A DNA stretch of 64,000 bases, taken from the NCBI RefSeq assembly GCF_027889715.1, contig NZ_JAPJZH010000003.1:372001-436000 (forward strand). The letters run 5' to 3'. The translations under genes and the position numbers were made by a program. Positions within the stretch are counted from its first letter, which is position 1; every line of letters begins with the position of its first letter. Below are positions 18,201 to 28,000 of this stretch, one piece after another. The notes under the pieces were generated by a model. That model worked only from the letters and a program-made list of their open reading frames with translations, was not told where the DNA came from and did no database searches. The DNA comes from Allohoeflea poritis (GTDB lineage: Bacteria; Pseudomonadota; Alphaproteobacteria; Rhizobiales; Rhizobiaceae).

Positions 18201-18443
18201 CGAAGTGTGCAACAGGCACGCAAGGATGCCGGGCTCGACGTTTCGGACCGGATACATTTGCAACTCGGGCTTGCCGACGGATTGGTCGAGGCCTTTGAAG
18301 AACATGCCGAGCAGATCGCCAGCGAGACCCTGGCGACGGAGATTGAAAGCGTTCCAGCCGCCTCGATTGAACCACTGGCAACGGAGATGATCGACGGGTT
18401 TCAGATCGCAATCCGGTTTGAAAAAACCGCAGCAGGTCCTTGA
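15285..18443 (+). CDS. ileS: Isoleucyl-tRNA synthetase, type 2 (eukaryotic-like)
   Basis: A 1052-residue class I synthetase. The HIGH signature is HYGH (residues 66-69) and the KMSKS loop is KLSKR (613-617). The CP1 editing domain is present, with WTTTPWTLPSNLALCVN and GTGIVHIAPGFGEED. Length and sequence style (YDGPPFANGLPHYGH, CWFESGSMPFAQLHYPFEN) match the eukaryotic-like type 2 IleRS. In bacteria this form often replaces or supplements type 1 and is known for mupirocin tolerance. ATG at 15285, 107 nt after araC. Its position behind a catabolic-looking amino acid block suggests an inhibitor-resistant enzyme; whether a housekeeping type 1 copy exists elsewhere cannot be seen here. Confidence 0.9.
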   Translation: MASDTIYPLVNPNPSFPEIEKAVLERWKQSRIFERSVSERPIATPDGRTNEFVFYDGPPFANGLPHYGHLATGFVKDLIPRYQTMRGRHVERRFGWDCHGLPAELEVEKELDLSGREEILAYGMRAFNEKCRESVLRYTEEWEWYVTRAARWASFDNDYKTMDLSFMESVIWAFKTLWDKDLVYQGYRVVPYSWAVQTPLSNFETRLDDSYRDRDDPALTVRFALMDPIDGLKAQIWSWTTTPWTLPSNLALCVNPDISYALMRYDEHLVVLAKDAVPRYERELEAYSLVGEMSGSELSGRTYEPLFPYFAKQENAFRVLLGEFVGAEDGTGIVHIAPGFGEEDLEVAQENDIDLIVPVDAKGAFTSLVPDYEGQNVIHEANPAIIRDLKAMGKVVRHEQYRHTYPHCWRTDEPLIYMAVQSWYIKVSTIADRMVELNQHINWTPAHVKDGVFGNWLANARDWNVSRNRFWGSPIPVWQSDDPAYPRTDVYGSLDEIERDFGIRPTDLHRPEIDALTRPNPDDPTGRSTMRRVPEVLDCWFESGSMPFAQLHYPFENKDRFDRNFPGDFVVEYVAQTRGWFYTMMVMATALFDRAPFRNCICHGVVLDENSQKLSKRLRNYPDPVDVFNTYGADALRWHILASPLMTGGNLSMRRDGKDIAKSMRAAIIRLWSAYSFFSLYANAGAMRGEIVKDADDVLDRYILAKTREFVTDLEACLDNYDLPGAYAVVPGFVDALNNWYIRGKRRAFWEAGPKNRGSFDALFTALTTSARALAPLMPLLAEHIYVSLTDDESVHLAPWPDTEDLPRDQTLVRSMDLAREACAGALSIRENARLRLRLPLAKLVVAHAEADALGQHLSLMQEAVNVKQVELQTEIEKLGVPQVRVDPRLGKRLGARMKDVLAAQKNNLYEISDDGTLRIAGVKVASDEYEIRIAVNEGIAAAPIDGGRGAVALDTVILPELQREGWSRDIIRSVQQARKDAGLDVSDRIHLQLGLADGLVEAFEEHAEQIASETLATEIESVPAASIEPLATEMIDGFQIAIRFEKTAAGP

Positions 18444-18679
18444 AATGGTCACAACCTGAAAAAACGTCCGATCAGCTGAGTTCAGCCACGTGTTGCAGCC
18501 GGCCGCAAATTCCTCCGACCGCTATTGACGTCTGCCACACCAACTTGCGCGGACAGGGTCGCCAAACGCCCAACGCTTGCCCGTCCAATACTTTGGGCGG
18601 CAGATGTTGCGATGACAGTGTTCCCGGTGGTGATCTTAAGCCTGGTTTTTGTGCATTTTGTTCTATTGCCCGCAGACAC

Positions 18680-19567
18680 TCAGAAATGGATCGGCACGAA
18701 TACGTTCGTGACGGTCCCCGCGAGAAGCAGCAACAGAAACGAAACCGCGACCAGAATTATTTGCACAGCAAGCGGCAAGCTCTTCATTGACATTGAATCA
18801 TGCCCGCCGGAGTGCCCTTGATGAGACATCTGCTCGTCAAGATGAGCCTTGCTCACCGTCCCGGACATTTCCGGGTTTATCTCGGGAGATCGATGACCCA
18901 GGTGGGGCACATCCTTGCCGGGAAGGGTCATGCAGCCGTGCTTGAGATGCGATGCCACCAGCCAGTAATTCACCGGAAAAGCGGTGACCAAGCCGACAAT
19001 AGATGCCAGGCTCATGCGAAACCAGAACTCCGCAGACAAGGGATCGGTGGAGTTTGGCCACAAACTTGCCAAAACCACCATTGTCGGCAGCATTCCGGCC
19101 ATCACGCAGTTCATCGAAACCGTTTCCGCAAAAAGGGTTTTTCGAACCGCTTTCCAGTAGTCTCCGTCATACATGCCGCGCATCATCATAGCCTGAAAAA
19201 CAAACAGACCGACAACAAAACCGGCAGTATATTCAAGGATACTGTCCCATCCATTCGTAAGGCCGAGCACCGGAACGATTGACGCTGCAATCAAGATGCC
19301 CGTCGCATCGCCCGCAAGACAGTGCATTTCACTGTTAAGCGCCTGTTTCCAGGGCTTGTTCGTAAATGCATCGTGAGCACCCGGAAATGGCCTGCGGCAG
19401 GCCATCAGATACAGAAAACAGCCGATTGGACCTGTATATGCGACCACGAGTATCCATGCGGCGCGCTGAACCCAACTCGTGACACCGTTGAATACGGAAT
19501 CCCAGATAACAAAAGCAAGGCTGGCAACCGAGAGCACAAACCAGGTGATCATTGCACCTTCAAGCAT
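18680..19567 (-). CDS. DUF4396 membrane protein
   Basis: A 295-residue multi-pass membrane protein of the DUF4396 family. Features are the N-terminal hydrophobic segments, the conserved EMHCLAGDATGI motif, the MMRGMYDGDYWKA and MNCVMAGMLPTM segments, and a final membrane helix. Between the last two helices is a His/Met-rich stretch (HGCMTLPGKDVPHLGHRSPEI, then HLDEQMSHQGHSGGHDSMSMK) that could bind copper. It is divergent from a multicopper oxidase gene, which supports a metal-related role. The family has no established biochemical function. Confidence 0.8.
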   Translation of the reverse strand: MLEGAMITWFVLSVASLAFVIWDSVFNGVTSWVQRAAWILVVAYTGPIGCFLYLMACRRPFPGAHDAFTNKPWKQALNSEMHCLAGDATGILIAASIVPVLGLTNGWDSILEYTAGFVVGLFVFQAMMMRGMYDGDYWKAVRKTLFAETVSMNCVMAGMLPTMVVLASLWPNSTDPLSAEFWFRMSLASIVGLVTAFPVNYWLVASHLKHGCMTLPGKDVPHLGHRSPEINPEMSGTVSKAHLDEQMSHQGHSGGHDSMSMKSLPLAVQIILVAVSFLLLLLAGTVTNVFVPIHF

Positions 19568-19922
19568 GCGGTTCCTCCAACGATGTCAATATCTCGAAGA
19601 AAAGACGCCCTGAACCGGAATTTCAAATGAAGATGCAAACCACCTCCATTGCCCCGTTGCCTAGCCATAACCGCGGACCACTTCAATGCGGGAGGCTCAG
19701 AAACAAGCCGATGAGACATTTGTCATGTGAAGTTCGATACGCTGGTCACATTATATTTTATATTTCAAATTTTTACGGAACTTGTTCGTGCTATTGTCTG
19801 GAGAATGCGTAACTCCCTAAGCCGTAGAATCAAACTTTCATAGTTTTGAAAAAATTGTTCCCGAGTTGACTGTCAATACGGCTCCGATTGTCACGTTCGC
19901 AATACGAGGAGGGTACCGGAAG
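19568..19922. promoter_or_regulatory. Divergent promoter region, DUF4396 / multicopper oxidase
   Basis: A 355-nt gap between divergent genes, so both promoters should be here. An AT-rich stretch at about 19740-19800 is the most likely RNA polymerase site. GAGGAGGG at 19906-19913 is the ribosome binding site for the oxidase and decides its start at 19923. No clear copper-box palindrome was found. Confidence 0.5.
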
Positions 19923-21482
19923 ATGTACGGACTTTCGAGGCGGGCCTTTTTGTCGGTTGCAGCGGGATTTGGGAGCTTGGCGGGCCTTTCGCTTGTATCA
20001 GCGGCCCGCGCATCTGACCGCCCTACCATGCCAGTCCCCCCCGAATTGCGGGCAGACTCCAGCGGATCAATCGCGCTGCGGACCGAAGCCGGCACAGGTC
20101 AGTTTCTCCCCGGCATCACGACGCCGACCTACGGTATCAATGGACCCTTTCTCGGTCCGGCCATAAGAGTGCGGCGCGGCGATCAGATATCGATGAATGT
20201 GACCAACGGTCTCGACGAGAATACAACCATGCACTGGCATGGTCTGAAAATACCAGGCGATGTCGACGGAAGTCCTTACACCGTTATCAAACCCGGCGAC
20301 ACCTGGAGACCGACACTCAATATCGACCAGCCGGCCGCCACATGCTGGTTCCACCCGCACTTCTACCCGACCACCGCTGAGCAGGTCATCAAAGGCCTTG
20401 CCGGCCTGTTCATTATTGACGACGATGAAACCGATACTCTTGGCCTGCCGTCGCGATGGGGCGTCGACGATATTCCGATCATAATCCAGGACCGGCGTTT
20501 CAATTCCAACGGAACCTTCTTTCACCGTTTTAACCTTGCCGCAGTGACAACCGGCTATGTCGGCGACACCATGCTCGTCAATGGCGCCCACGATCCGGTC
20601 GCAAGGACCGCGCGCGGTTGGTTGCGCCTGCGCCTTCTCAACGGTTCAAATGCCCGGACATACCGCCTGGCCGCCAGCGACAGACGATCGATGTTTGTGA
20701 TTGCGGGAGACGGAGGATTGCTGGCGGAACCCGTCGAACTGAAGGAACTGACGATCTATTCCGGCGAGCGTTACGAGGTGATGGTCGATGCTCGTGATGG
20801 CGTTCCATTCGACATGATGACACTGCCGGTCGACCAGATGGCCATGAGCCTGCCTCCCTTCCATGCCCCGCTCCGGTTGGTAACCGTCAATCCCGAAGGC
20901 GTGGACATTGCGGGCGCGCTGCCGGACACGCTGGTTGAGGTTCCTCCATTGGTCAAAAACCAGCCGCCGGTCAGCCAGGAACTCGTTATGGAGATGAATA
21001 TGGATGACCAGGGCATGGGCGCGTTCAAGGCGGCAGGTCTGATGGAAATGACGCAATCAGGAAAGGCTGATCCGAATATCATCAAGGCCGTCAACAACCT
21101 GATCACAGATGGACCGGCACTTCCGCTCAAGACGCAACTAAGCGCCAACGCGGTCAACGGCCAGCCTTTCGAACTCGGCACCGTTCCGTTCTCGGCTCCG
21201 CTGAAAACGGATCTACGCTGGAAAATCTCCGAAGGAACGGACAGCATGTACCATCCGGTCCATATCCACGGATGTCAGTTTCGAATACTCGAGTTGAATG
21301 GTGCCGCGGTTCCGGCACACATGGCGGGGTGGAAGGATATTGCACCTGTTCTGAAGGGCGGGTCGTGCACAATCCAGATTCGATTTGACCACCCTGCGGG
21401 CAAAGAGGCGCCGTTTATGGCGCATTGTCACAATCTTGAACATGAGGATTCAGGAATGATGACGAATTTCACCGTCGGCTGA
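19923..21482 (+). CDS. Tat-exported multicopper oxidase (CueO/laccase-like)
   Basis: A 519-residue periplasmic multicopper oxidase. It opens with a twin-arginine signal (LSRRAFLSVAAGFGSLAGL, then SAARAS). All four copper ligand motifs are present: HWHG, WFHPHFY, HPVHIHGC and HCHNLEHEDSGMM, the last with the type 1 His-Cys-His-Met set. The ATG at 19923 is chosen because GAGGAGGG lies about 10 nt upstream and places the RR motif at residues 5-6; an in-frame start at 19866 would bury the signal. Such enzymes oxidise Cu(I), Fe(II) or phenols. The divergent His/Met-rich DUF4396 gene fits copper tolerance. Confidence 0.9.
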   Translation: MYGLSRRAFLSVAAGFGSLAGLSLVSAARASDRPTMPVPPELRADSSGSIALRTEAGTGQFLPGITTPTYGINGPFLGPAIRVRRGDQISMNVTNGLDENTTMHWHGLKIPGDVDGSPYTVIKPGDTWRPTLNIDQPAATCWFHPHFYPTTAEQVIKGLAGLFIIDDDETDTLGLPSRWGVDDIPIIIQDRRFNSNGTFFHRFNLAAVTTGYVGDTMLVNGAHDPVARTARGWLRLRLLNGSNARTYRLAASDRRSMFVIAGDGGLLAEPVELKELTIYSGERYEVMVDARDGVPFDMMTLPVDQMAMSLPPFHAPLRLVTVNPEGVDIAGALPDTLVEVPPLVKNQPPVSQELVMEMNMDDQGMGAFKAAGLMEMTQSGKADPNIIKAVNNLITDGPALPLKTQLSANAVNGQPFELGTVPFSAPLKTDLRWKISEGTDSMYHPVHIHGCQFRILELNGAAVPAHMAGWKDIAPVLKGGSCTIQIRFDHPAGKEAPFMAHCHNLEHEDSGMMTNFTVG

Positions 21483-21688
21483 CCGGGAACCCGGTATGGA
21501 ATGAGACGGGAATCGGAGGCTCTATTTTTCCATGAAGATCGTTTCGATCGCACCATTCGGTGTCGTGACACTCTGAAGCATACAGCACCGGAGGTCTTTT
21601 GGTGACTGCCGGCTAAGTTCGCGCAACCCGGTTTCAATGGTCGACATTGCCGGGGGCCCTTCCCCTTCGTTCCTCAATTGCCTGCGCT

Positions 21689-23026
21689 TCAGCTCTCGCG
21701 CATCGCATGGGCTATCTGATCGACGATCGGTTCCGTAAGAAAACTCAGAACGGTGCGGTCCTCAGTCGTTACAAATGCCTCGACCGGCATTCCGGGCACG
21801 AGTTCTTGCCCAGCCAGTTTCTGCAGCTCATCCTTCGGTATCCCCAGCCTGATCCGATAATAGCGTTGCTGTGTGTTTTCATCATGCGTCTGGTCTGCGG
21901 CAACGGTCCGGACCCGCGCCGACAGTTTTGGTGTCGTGCGATGGTCAAGGCCCGGAAACCTGATTTCAGCTAACTGCCCCACCTGCACCTGATCGATGTC
22001 GGTCGGCGTCACCCTGGCATCGACAACAAGCGTGTCGTTCCTGGGTACAAGTTGCAGCAATGTGGCGCCGGGCGGCACAACCCCGCCGACGGTATGGGCG
22101 GCGAGTTGATGCACAAAACCTGCTTGCGGGGCTCGTATCTCCAATCGCCGGAGCTCATCCTGAGCCTTGACTTTCTGGAGCTCCAGTTCCGAGATATTCA
22201 AGGTAACGTCCTGCAGCTCCTGCAGGATTTCCTCGCGTGTATCCTCTTCCACCTGGAGCATCTGCATTTGCCGCTCGCTGATCGTTTCCCGCACGCCGGC
22301 GATCTGCGACAGGAGTTCGCTGTTTTCCCCCTGAACGCGGGTCTTGTCGCGCTTGAGCTGCGTGACGCGATTCTTCGTGACCAGTTTTTTCTCAAACAGC
22401 TGTTCCACACCCGACAATTCATCGTCCACGAGTGCGAGCTCGTCGTTCTTTGTGCCAAGGCGCGCTTCAAGCCCCTCGATCTGTTTGGTCAATTGCGCAA
22501 CTTGATCCTCTGATTGCTCCCTGCGCTTTTCCAGGCTGCCGCGACGCGCACTCAACAACAAAGATTGGGTATGTTCGATTTTCGCATATTCTTCGGCGGG
22601 AAGGTTTTCAGAGCGCTCGGGAAATTCGATTTTCTCGCTGCCGTCACGCTCCGCCAGAAGCCGCGCCTGCCTCGCCTTCAGCTCTGCAAGCTGGTTGCGA
22701 ATGATCGAATGGTTCGTCCTTGCCGTGGTGTCATCAAGGCGGATCAAGAGGTCGCTTGCCTCGACTTCCGATCCTTCGCGGACGAGGATTTCACGCACAA
22801 TCCCCCCTTCGCGGTGCTGGATCTGCTTGACCTCGCTCTCAACAACAATATTGCCGGTTGCGATGACGGCGCCCGAGATTCTGGTGAAAACCGTCCACCC
22901 CCCGCCGACGAAAACCAGGATCAGGACAACCGCGCCGGCAATCCGGACATGATTTCGTATGCTGTCCGCATTGGTCGTCGCGCCCGGGCTCGAACGCCCC
23001 AATCTCGAAATAAGTGCATTCAACAT
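21689..23026 (-). CDS. Type I secretion membrane-fusion protein (HlyD/PrtE family)
   Basis: A 445-residue periplasmic adaptor. One N-terminal membrane segment (VRIAGAVVLILVFVGGGWTVFTRISGAVIATG) is followed by a long coiled coil (about residues 100-280, rich in Glu/Gln/Leu heptads). The C-terminal lipoyl/beta-barrel segment includes GFVHQLAAHTVGGVVPPGATLLQLVP and the family signature ending VPGMPVEAFVTTEDRTVLSFLTEPI. Its start overlaps the ABC gene by 7 nt. It would bridge the ABC exporter to a TolC-type outer-membrane channel, which is not encoded in the window. Confidence 0.92.
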   Translation of the reverse strand: MLNALISRLGRSSPGATTNADSIRNHVRIAGAVVLILVFVGGGWTVFTRISGAVIATGNIVVESEVKQIQHREGGIVREILVREGSEVEASDLLIRLDDTTARTNHSIIRNQLAELKARQARLLAERDGSEKIEFPERSENLPAEEYAKIEHTQSLLLSARRGSLEKRREQSEDQVAQLTKQIEGLEARLGTKNDELALVDDELSGVEQLFEKKLVTKNRVTQLKRDKTRVQGENSELLSQIAGVRETISERQMQMLQVEEDTREEILQELQDVTLNISELELQKVKAQDELRRLEIRAPQAGFVHQLAAHTVGGVVPPGATLLQLVPRNDTLVVDARVTPTDIDQVQVGQLAEIRFPGLDHRTTPKLSARVRTVAADQTHDENTQQRYYRIRLGIPKDELQKLAGQELVPGMPVEAFVTTEDRTVLSFLTEPIVDQIAHAMRES

Positions 23027-24777
23027 TGCTGGCTCGCCTTTACCGGCGCGATCGAACTCCGCAGGACCTCTTCCTTGGGACCAATTGCGGCGACCCGCCC
23101 TTCCTTCAACAAAAGCACCTTGTCGACCGAAGCCAACGCCCGCGGACGATGCGCAATGAGCACGATGATTGATCCGCGTTGCCGCATGGCCAAAAGCGCG
23201 TCCGCCAGCGCGGCCTCGCCGTCTGCGTCAAGATTTGAATTCGGTTCGTCAAGAACCAGCAGGAACGGGTTTCGGAAAAGGGCGCGGGCCAACGCAATCC
23301 TCTGTTTCTCGCCGCCTGAAAGGGCGACGCCTTGCGCGCCGATCAGGGTGTCATACCCCTTCGGCAGCCCGACGATAAGCTCATGCACATTTGCCTGCGT
23401 CGCCGCCGCAACGATCTCGTCGGATGTTGCGCCGGAATCGAAACGGGAGATGTTCTGGGCCACCGTTCCATCGAACAACTGAAGGTCCTGCGGCAGATAT
23501 CCCACAAAGCGCTTGCGGGCTTCGTCGTCCCACTGGTCAAGTGCGGCACCATCCAGCCGGACCTCGCCATTGGAAATCGTTGCAGCCCCCACAATCGCTT
23601 TGGCGAGCGTGGATTTGCCGGAGCCTGAAGGCCCCAGAACGGCTATCCCCTCTCCGGCGTTCAGGGCCATCGACGCACCCATAATTACGGGTTCACGCAC
23701 ACCAGCCGGTGCACAGTAGAGCTTGTCAATCTTCAAGTTACTGCTCGGCGTGCGAAGCTGCGTAACCTGCTCCACGTTCGGAGCAAGCTCCATAAACTCC
23801 TTCAGCCTGCGGAAACTTTGCCGAGCCCCGATGAACCCGCGCCAATGCGAGACGGCCTGCTCGACAGGCGCCAGTGCGCGCGACATCATGATCGAAGATG
23901 CGATCATTACACCTGGGGAGATTTCCTGCTTGATCGCCAACCATGCGCCGACGGCCAGAATGCCGGATTGCAGAACGAACCGGACTGTCTTGATAGCCGT
24001 TGCAAAGAAACCGCTCCAATCGGCGGCGGCACGCTGCCCGGCAAGGTAAATGTCGTTTTCGGCGTTCCACCTTTCCGAAAGCGCATTCTGCATGCCCATC
24101 GCCGTGACGACCTCGGCGTTGGTCCTGCTCTCTTCGACCAGCGTCGCGCGCCGTGTCCTCGTTTGCGCTGCATCCGCGGAAGCGGTGCGGGACACAAATT
24201 CGTTGAGCACGACAAGCAGCGAAATAGCGATCGCGCCCAAAAGCGCGACCACTCCAAGCGTCGTGTGAAAGAGGAAGATCACGCTGAGATAAACAGGCAG
24301 CCAGGGAACGTCAAAAACCGCCGAGGGTCCGCTGCCGGACATGAACGCCGTGACGCTATCCAGATCCTGCACTGGTCTGACAGAATGCCCCCTCGCCCCG
24401 TAATTTACCGGAACCCTGGTAGACAAGGCATATGCTTGAGCGGAAAGATCGACGTCGACCTGCTGCCCGATACGCAGCAGTATCCTCGATCTCAAACCTT
24501 CCAGGACACCGAAAAACAAGTAAAGCACGAGAGTCAGAAAACCGAGCGCGAGAAGGGTCGGCACCGAGCCGCTGGCAAGCACACGGTCGTACACCTGAAG
24601 CATAAAGAGCGGCCCCGTAAAGGCGAGCAGGTTCACCACGAGACTGATGCCGGCGACACTCAGAAGCCATCCGCGCAACGATGAAATAACGTCCCGGATG
24701 CTCTGCTTTTCCATGGGGTTTTTCTGAAGAGCACCGTACTGCCCTACCCCAAACGCTTCACTGCTTGCCACTGACAT
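23020..24777 (-). CDS. Type I secretion ABC transporter (PrtD family)
   Basis: An ATP-driven exporter of about 585 residues. The N-terminal membrane domain begins around VISSLRGWLLSVAGISLVVNLLAFTGPLFMLQVYDRVLASGSVPTLL. The ABC domain has Walker A GPSGSGKST, signature LSGGEKQRIALARAL and Walker B LLVLDEPNSNLD. There is no C39-type peptidase domain, as expected for PrtD/HasD-type exporters of uncleaved proteins. I prefer the ATG at 24777 (MSVASSEAF); a TTG at 24798 is in frame. It is divergent from the 1564-residue GH18 gene, the likely cargo. Confidence 0.92.
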   Translation of the reverse strand: MSVASSEAFGVGQYGALQKNPMEKQSIRDVISSLRGWLLSVAGISLVVNLLAFTGPLFMLQVYDRVLASGSVPTLLALGFLTLVLYLFFGVLEGLRSRILLRIGQQVDVDLSAQAYALSTRVPVNYGARGHSVRPVQDLDSVTAFMSGSGPSAVFDVPWLPVYLSVIFLFHTTLGVVALLGAIAISLLVVLNEFVSRTASADAAQTRTRRATLVEESRTNAEVVTAMGMQNALSERWNAENDIYLAGQRAAADWSGFFATAIKTVRFVLQSGILAVGAWLAIKQEISPGVMIASSIMMSRALAPVEQAVSHWRGFIGARQSFRRLKEFMELAPNVEQVTQLRTPSSNLKIDKLYCAPAGVREPVIMGASMALNAGEGIAVLGPSGSGKSTLAKAIVGAATISNGEVRLDGAALDQWDDEARKRFVGYLPQDLQLFDGTVAQNISRFDSGATSDEIVAAATQANVHELIVGLPKGYDTLIGAQGVALSGGEKQRIALARALFRNPFLLVLDEPNSNLDADGEAALADALLAMRQRGSIIVLIAHRPRALASVDKVLLLKEGRVAAIGPKEEVLRSSIAPVKASQQC

Positions 24778-25020
24778 CCTAAAACCATTCCTACGCAAAA
24801 CCTGGCTATTTCTTTTTCAGGTAATATGTTGATTAAATGTCATAATTTTGATTTTTTTTGGACTATTTGCAGAAATTGACAAGTTTTTGACACATAAAAA
24901 TCTACTTTTACTTAATATCACGCAATATTAACAAATAATATGGGTTTTTTATTTGTTTTCTTTCAATTCTTACTGTGAGCGTCTCCGTGCGGGCGATTAC
25001 GTTGAGTAAGGAATTGAGTT
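24778..25020. promoter_or_regulatory. AT-rich divergent promoter region of the secretion locus
   Basis: About 240 nt between the ABC exporter and its putative substrate, strikingly AT-rich compared with both flanks. Two TTGACA boxes on + (24876-24881 and 24887-24892) are followed by AT-rich -10-like hexamers at about 17-18 bp, giving plausible sigma-70 promoters for the GH18 gene. AAGGAA lies 8 nt before its ATG. Confidence 0.5.
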
Positions 25021-28000
25021 ATGGAAGGCACATTCGAAGATTTTCTGGCAGCGCTCCTCGCGTTTGAGTCCGGTTGGGACCGTGAGCGGTACAACGCCGG
25101 CATTATTCAGGATTGGCAGCTGGACCAATGGGCCGGCGGAACCGTCAGCAGCTTCTACCCAAATCGCAGCAGTTGGAGTGAATTGACCGATGACGAATGG
25201 GAAACCATGGCCTATCGCTCGATGAACACGCTGGGCTTTGTCGGCTTTCAGTTCGGCGAAGCATTGCTGATCGACCTGGGCTACTACGACGACGACTTCT
25301 ATTACGGCAACGGCGCTGCTTCCAACACTTGGGACGGCACCTGGACGGGCAAGAACGGGGTTAACTCGCTCGAGGACTTCATGACGCAGGACGCTCAGGA
25401 TGTCGCCATCCGCGAAGCTTTCGGCTACAACCTCGGCTTCATTGAAAACGGTTTGAATGCTCAGGGCCGCAGCCTGGACGAATTCCTCGGCACGACCATC
25501 AGCTACACAACCGGCGGACAGACCGTTCCGGTCGAAGTCACGCTGACGGGCGTCGCTGCCGCAGCACACCTGCGCGGCGCAACCTCCGTTGTGAACCTGC
25601 TGCTGGACGGCACCTTGAGCAATGACGAGTTCGGCACATCGATCCTTCAGTACATGGATCAGTTCGGTGGGTACGATTCCCCACAGGCCGAAGAGTTGAT
25701 TGCCTACTACGAAGGCCGCCTGACGGGCGATGAGGGTCTTGGCACACCGGGTGACACGTCGGACGACGACACGACAAATGACGGCTCAACAAACGGCGGA
25801 ACCGCCTCGGACGGTACCGCGGGCGTGAGTGCCGCGACAGCCGATGTCGTAATCGATTGGGCTTGGGGAACGAATGCCGTCGAGACGAGTTTCAATCCGG
25901 CGACAGACACTATTTTCGTCGGCTGGCTCAAGGCAGAGCATATCGACGTTGCCGAGAGCAATGGCAACGTGGTGTTCTCCATCCCCTCCAACAACCAGAC
26001 GGTTACCTTGCAGGGCGTGAGCCTTTCACAGCTGTCGGCACAGAACTTCACGTTCCTGGAGCCTTCTGCTGCCGCGGAAATTCTTTCGCTGGTCGGTCAG
26101 GGCTCCGATGGCGACGGCACCGGTGACGATGCCGGAGACGACGCTGGCGGTGACACCGGAGGCAATGCCGGCGGTGGAGCTGACGACGATGCAGGCGGCA
26201 ACACTGGCGGCAACGCTGGCGGCGGTACGGGTGGCAACAACGGCGGCGGAAACGCCGGCGGCGATACCGGTGGATCCGGTGAAGCGCCCATTATCGCGGC
26301 CTATTTCCCTGAATGGGGCATCTATGGGCGCGACTTCAACGTTGCCGACGTGGAAGCGGACAAGATCACCAACCTGATCTACGCCTTCGTCAACGTCAAC
26401 GACCAGTTCGAGATCCAGTTGCATGACCCCTGGGCAGCAACGGATAAAGCGTTCCCGGCCGAAGACAGTGTCGATGGTGTTGCAGATACCTGGGACCAGG
26501 CGATTGCCGGTAACTTCAATCAGCTTGCCGAGTTGAAGGAGGAAGACCCGCATCTGACCGTTCAGCTTGGTATCGGCGGATGGACGCTTTCCCAGCACTT
26601 CAGTGACATGGCCTCGACCGCTCAGGGACGTGCCACGTTCATCGACAGCGTCGTTCAGTTCCTGCAGGACTACCCGATGTTCGACGGCATCGACTTCGAC
26701 TGGGAGTACCCTGGCGGAGGCGGCCTTGCCGGAAACTCCGCAAGCGAAGACGACGGCGCGAACTTCACTCTGCTTGCCGCAGAGACCCGTGCGGCTCTGG
26801 ACCAGCTGGAAGCAGATACCGGCCGGACCTACACAATCTCCGCCGCACTTCCGGGTGGCCATGACAAGATTGAAAATCTTGACATTCCGGGCCTCGCCGA
26901 AAGTCTCGATTTCATGAACATCATGACATACGACTATTACGGTGCCTGGCAAAACACCACCGGCCACCTGGCGGGTATGTATGACCTGACGGGCGGTGAC
27001 TACGACATCACCACATCCATCCAGATGTACCTGGATGCCGGCGTTGACCCAAGCCAGATCGTTCTGGGCCTGCCTGCCTACACACGTGCATGGGGCGGTG
27101 TTTCGGTCGACAATCCGAGCGACGCCTGGAACAGCTCAAGCAGTGGCGGAGCTCCCGGAACCTGGGAAGCCGGCAACTATGACTACAAGGACCTGCTTGC
27201 CGAGTTGCAGGCAGTCGACAGCGATTGGGGTCTCTACTACGATGACAACGCCCAGGCCGCTTTCCTCTACAACCCGACACTCGGCATCTTCAGCTCCTTC
27301 GAGACACCGTCAACCATCGCTCTGAAATCGGAGTGGGCGCAGTCTCTGGGTCTTGGCGGCGTGATGTTCTGGGACCTGTCCGGGGACAGCAGCGGCTCTG
27401 AAAGCCTCATTACCGCAGCCTATAACTCGTGGTTCGAAGGCATGACCTTCTACGAGATCGATGACGCTTCGGCGCTGGAGTTCGATGCGGTCTATGGCGG
27501 TGACGGAGTGTTCGCTCCAATCGCTGAATCCGACACGCCCCCGACCGATCTGCCCGACGGCTCCGGTGACGATGCTGGCGATGATGCCGGTGACGGTTCC
27601 GGCGATGACACGGGCGGCGATGCCGGGGATGACGCCGGTGACGATACTGGTGGCAACACCGGTGGCGGTACTGGCGGAGGTGCCGGTTCAGGCGCAAGCG
27701 GCAACGGCACCGCGGGCGTGAACGCCAACACCGCCGATGTCGTCGTCAACTGGGCGTGGGGAAACAATGCCACAGTGACGGACTTCGATCCGGCAACCGA
27801 CACGATCTATGTCGGCTGGTTCACATCCGCGACAATCGATGTGAGCGAAGTCAACGGCAGCACCGTGTTCTCAATCCCGTCAAACAACCAGACGGTAACG
27901 CTGCAAGGCGTCGGACTGACTCAATTGTCGGCTGCGAACTTCACGATCATGGATGATTCGGCAGCTCAGGAAATCCTGGCCCTGGTCGGACAGGAACCAA

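Noticed and set aside
26100-26290. Short repeated GGC/GAC-rich units that could suggest a CRISPR or satellite
   Set aside because: They are in frame and encode the Gly/Asp/Asn linkers of the GH18 protein; there is no constant repeat-spacer pattern.
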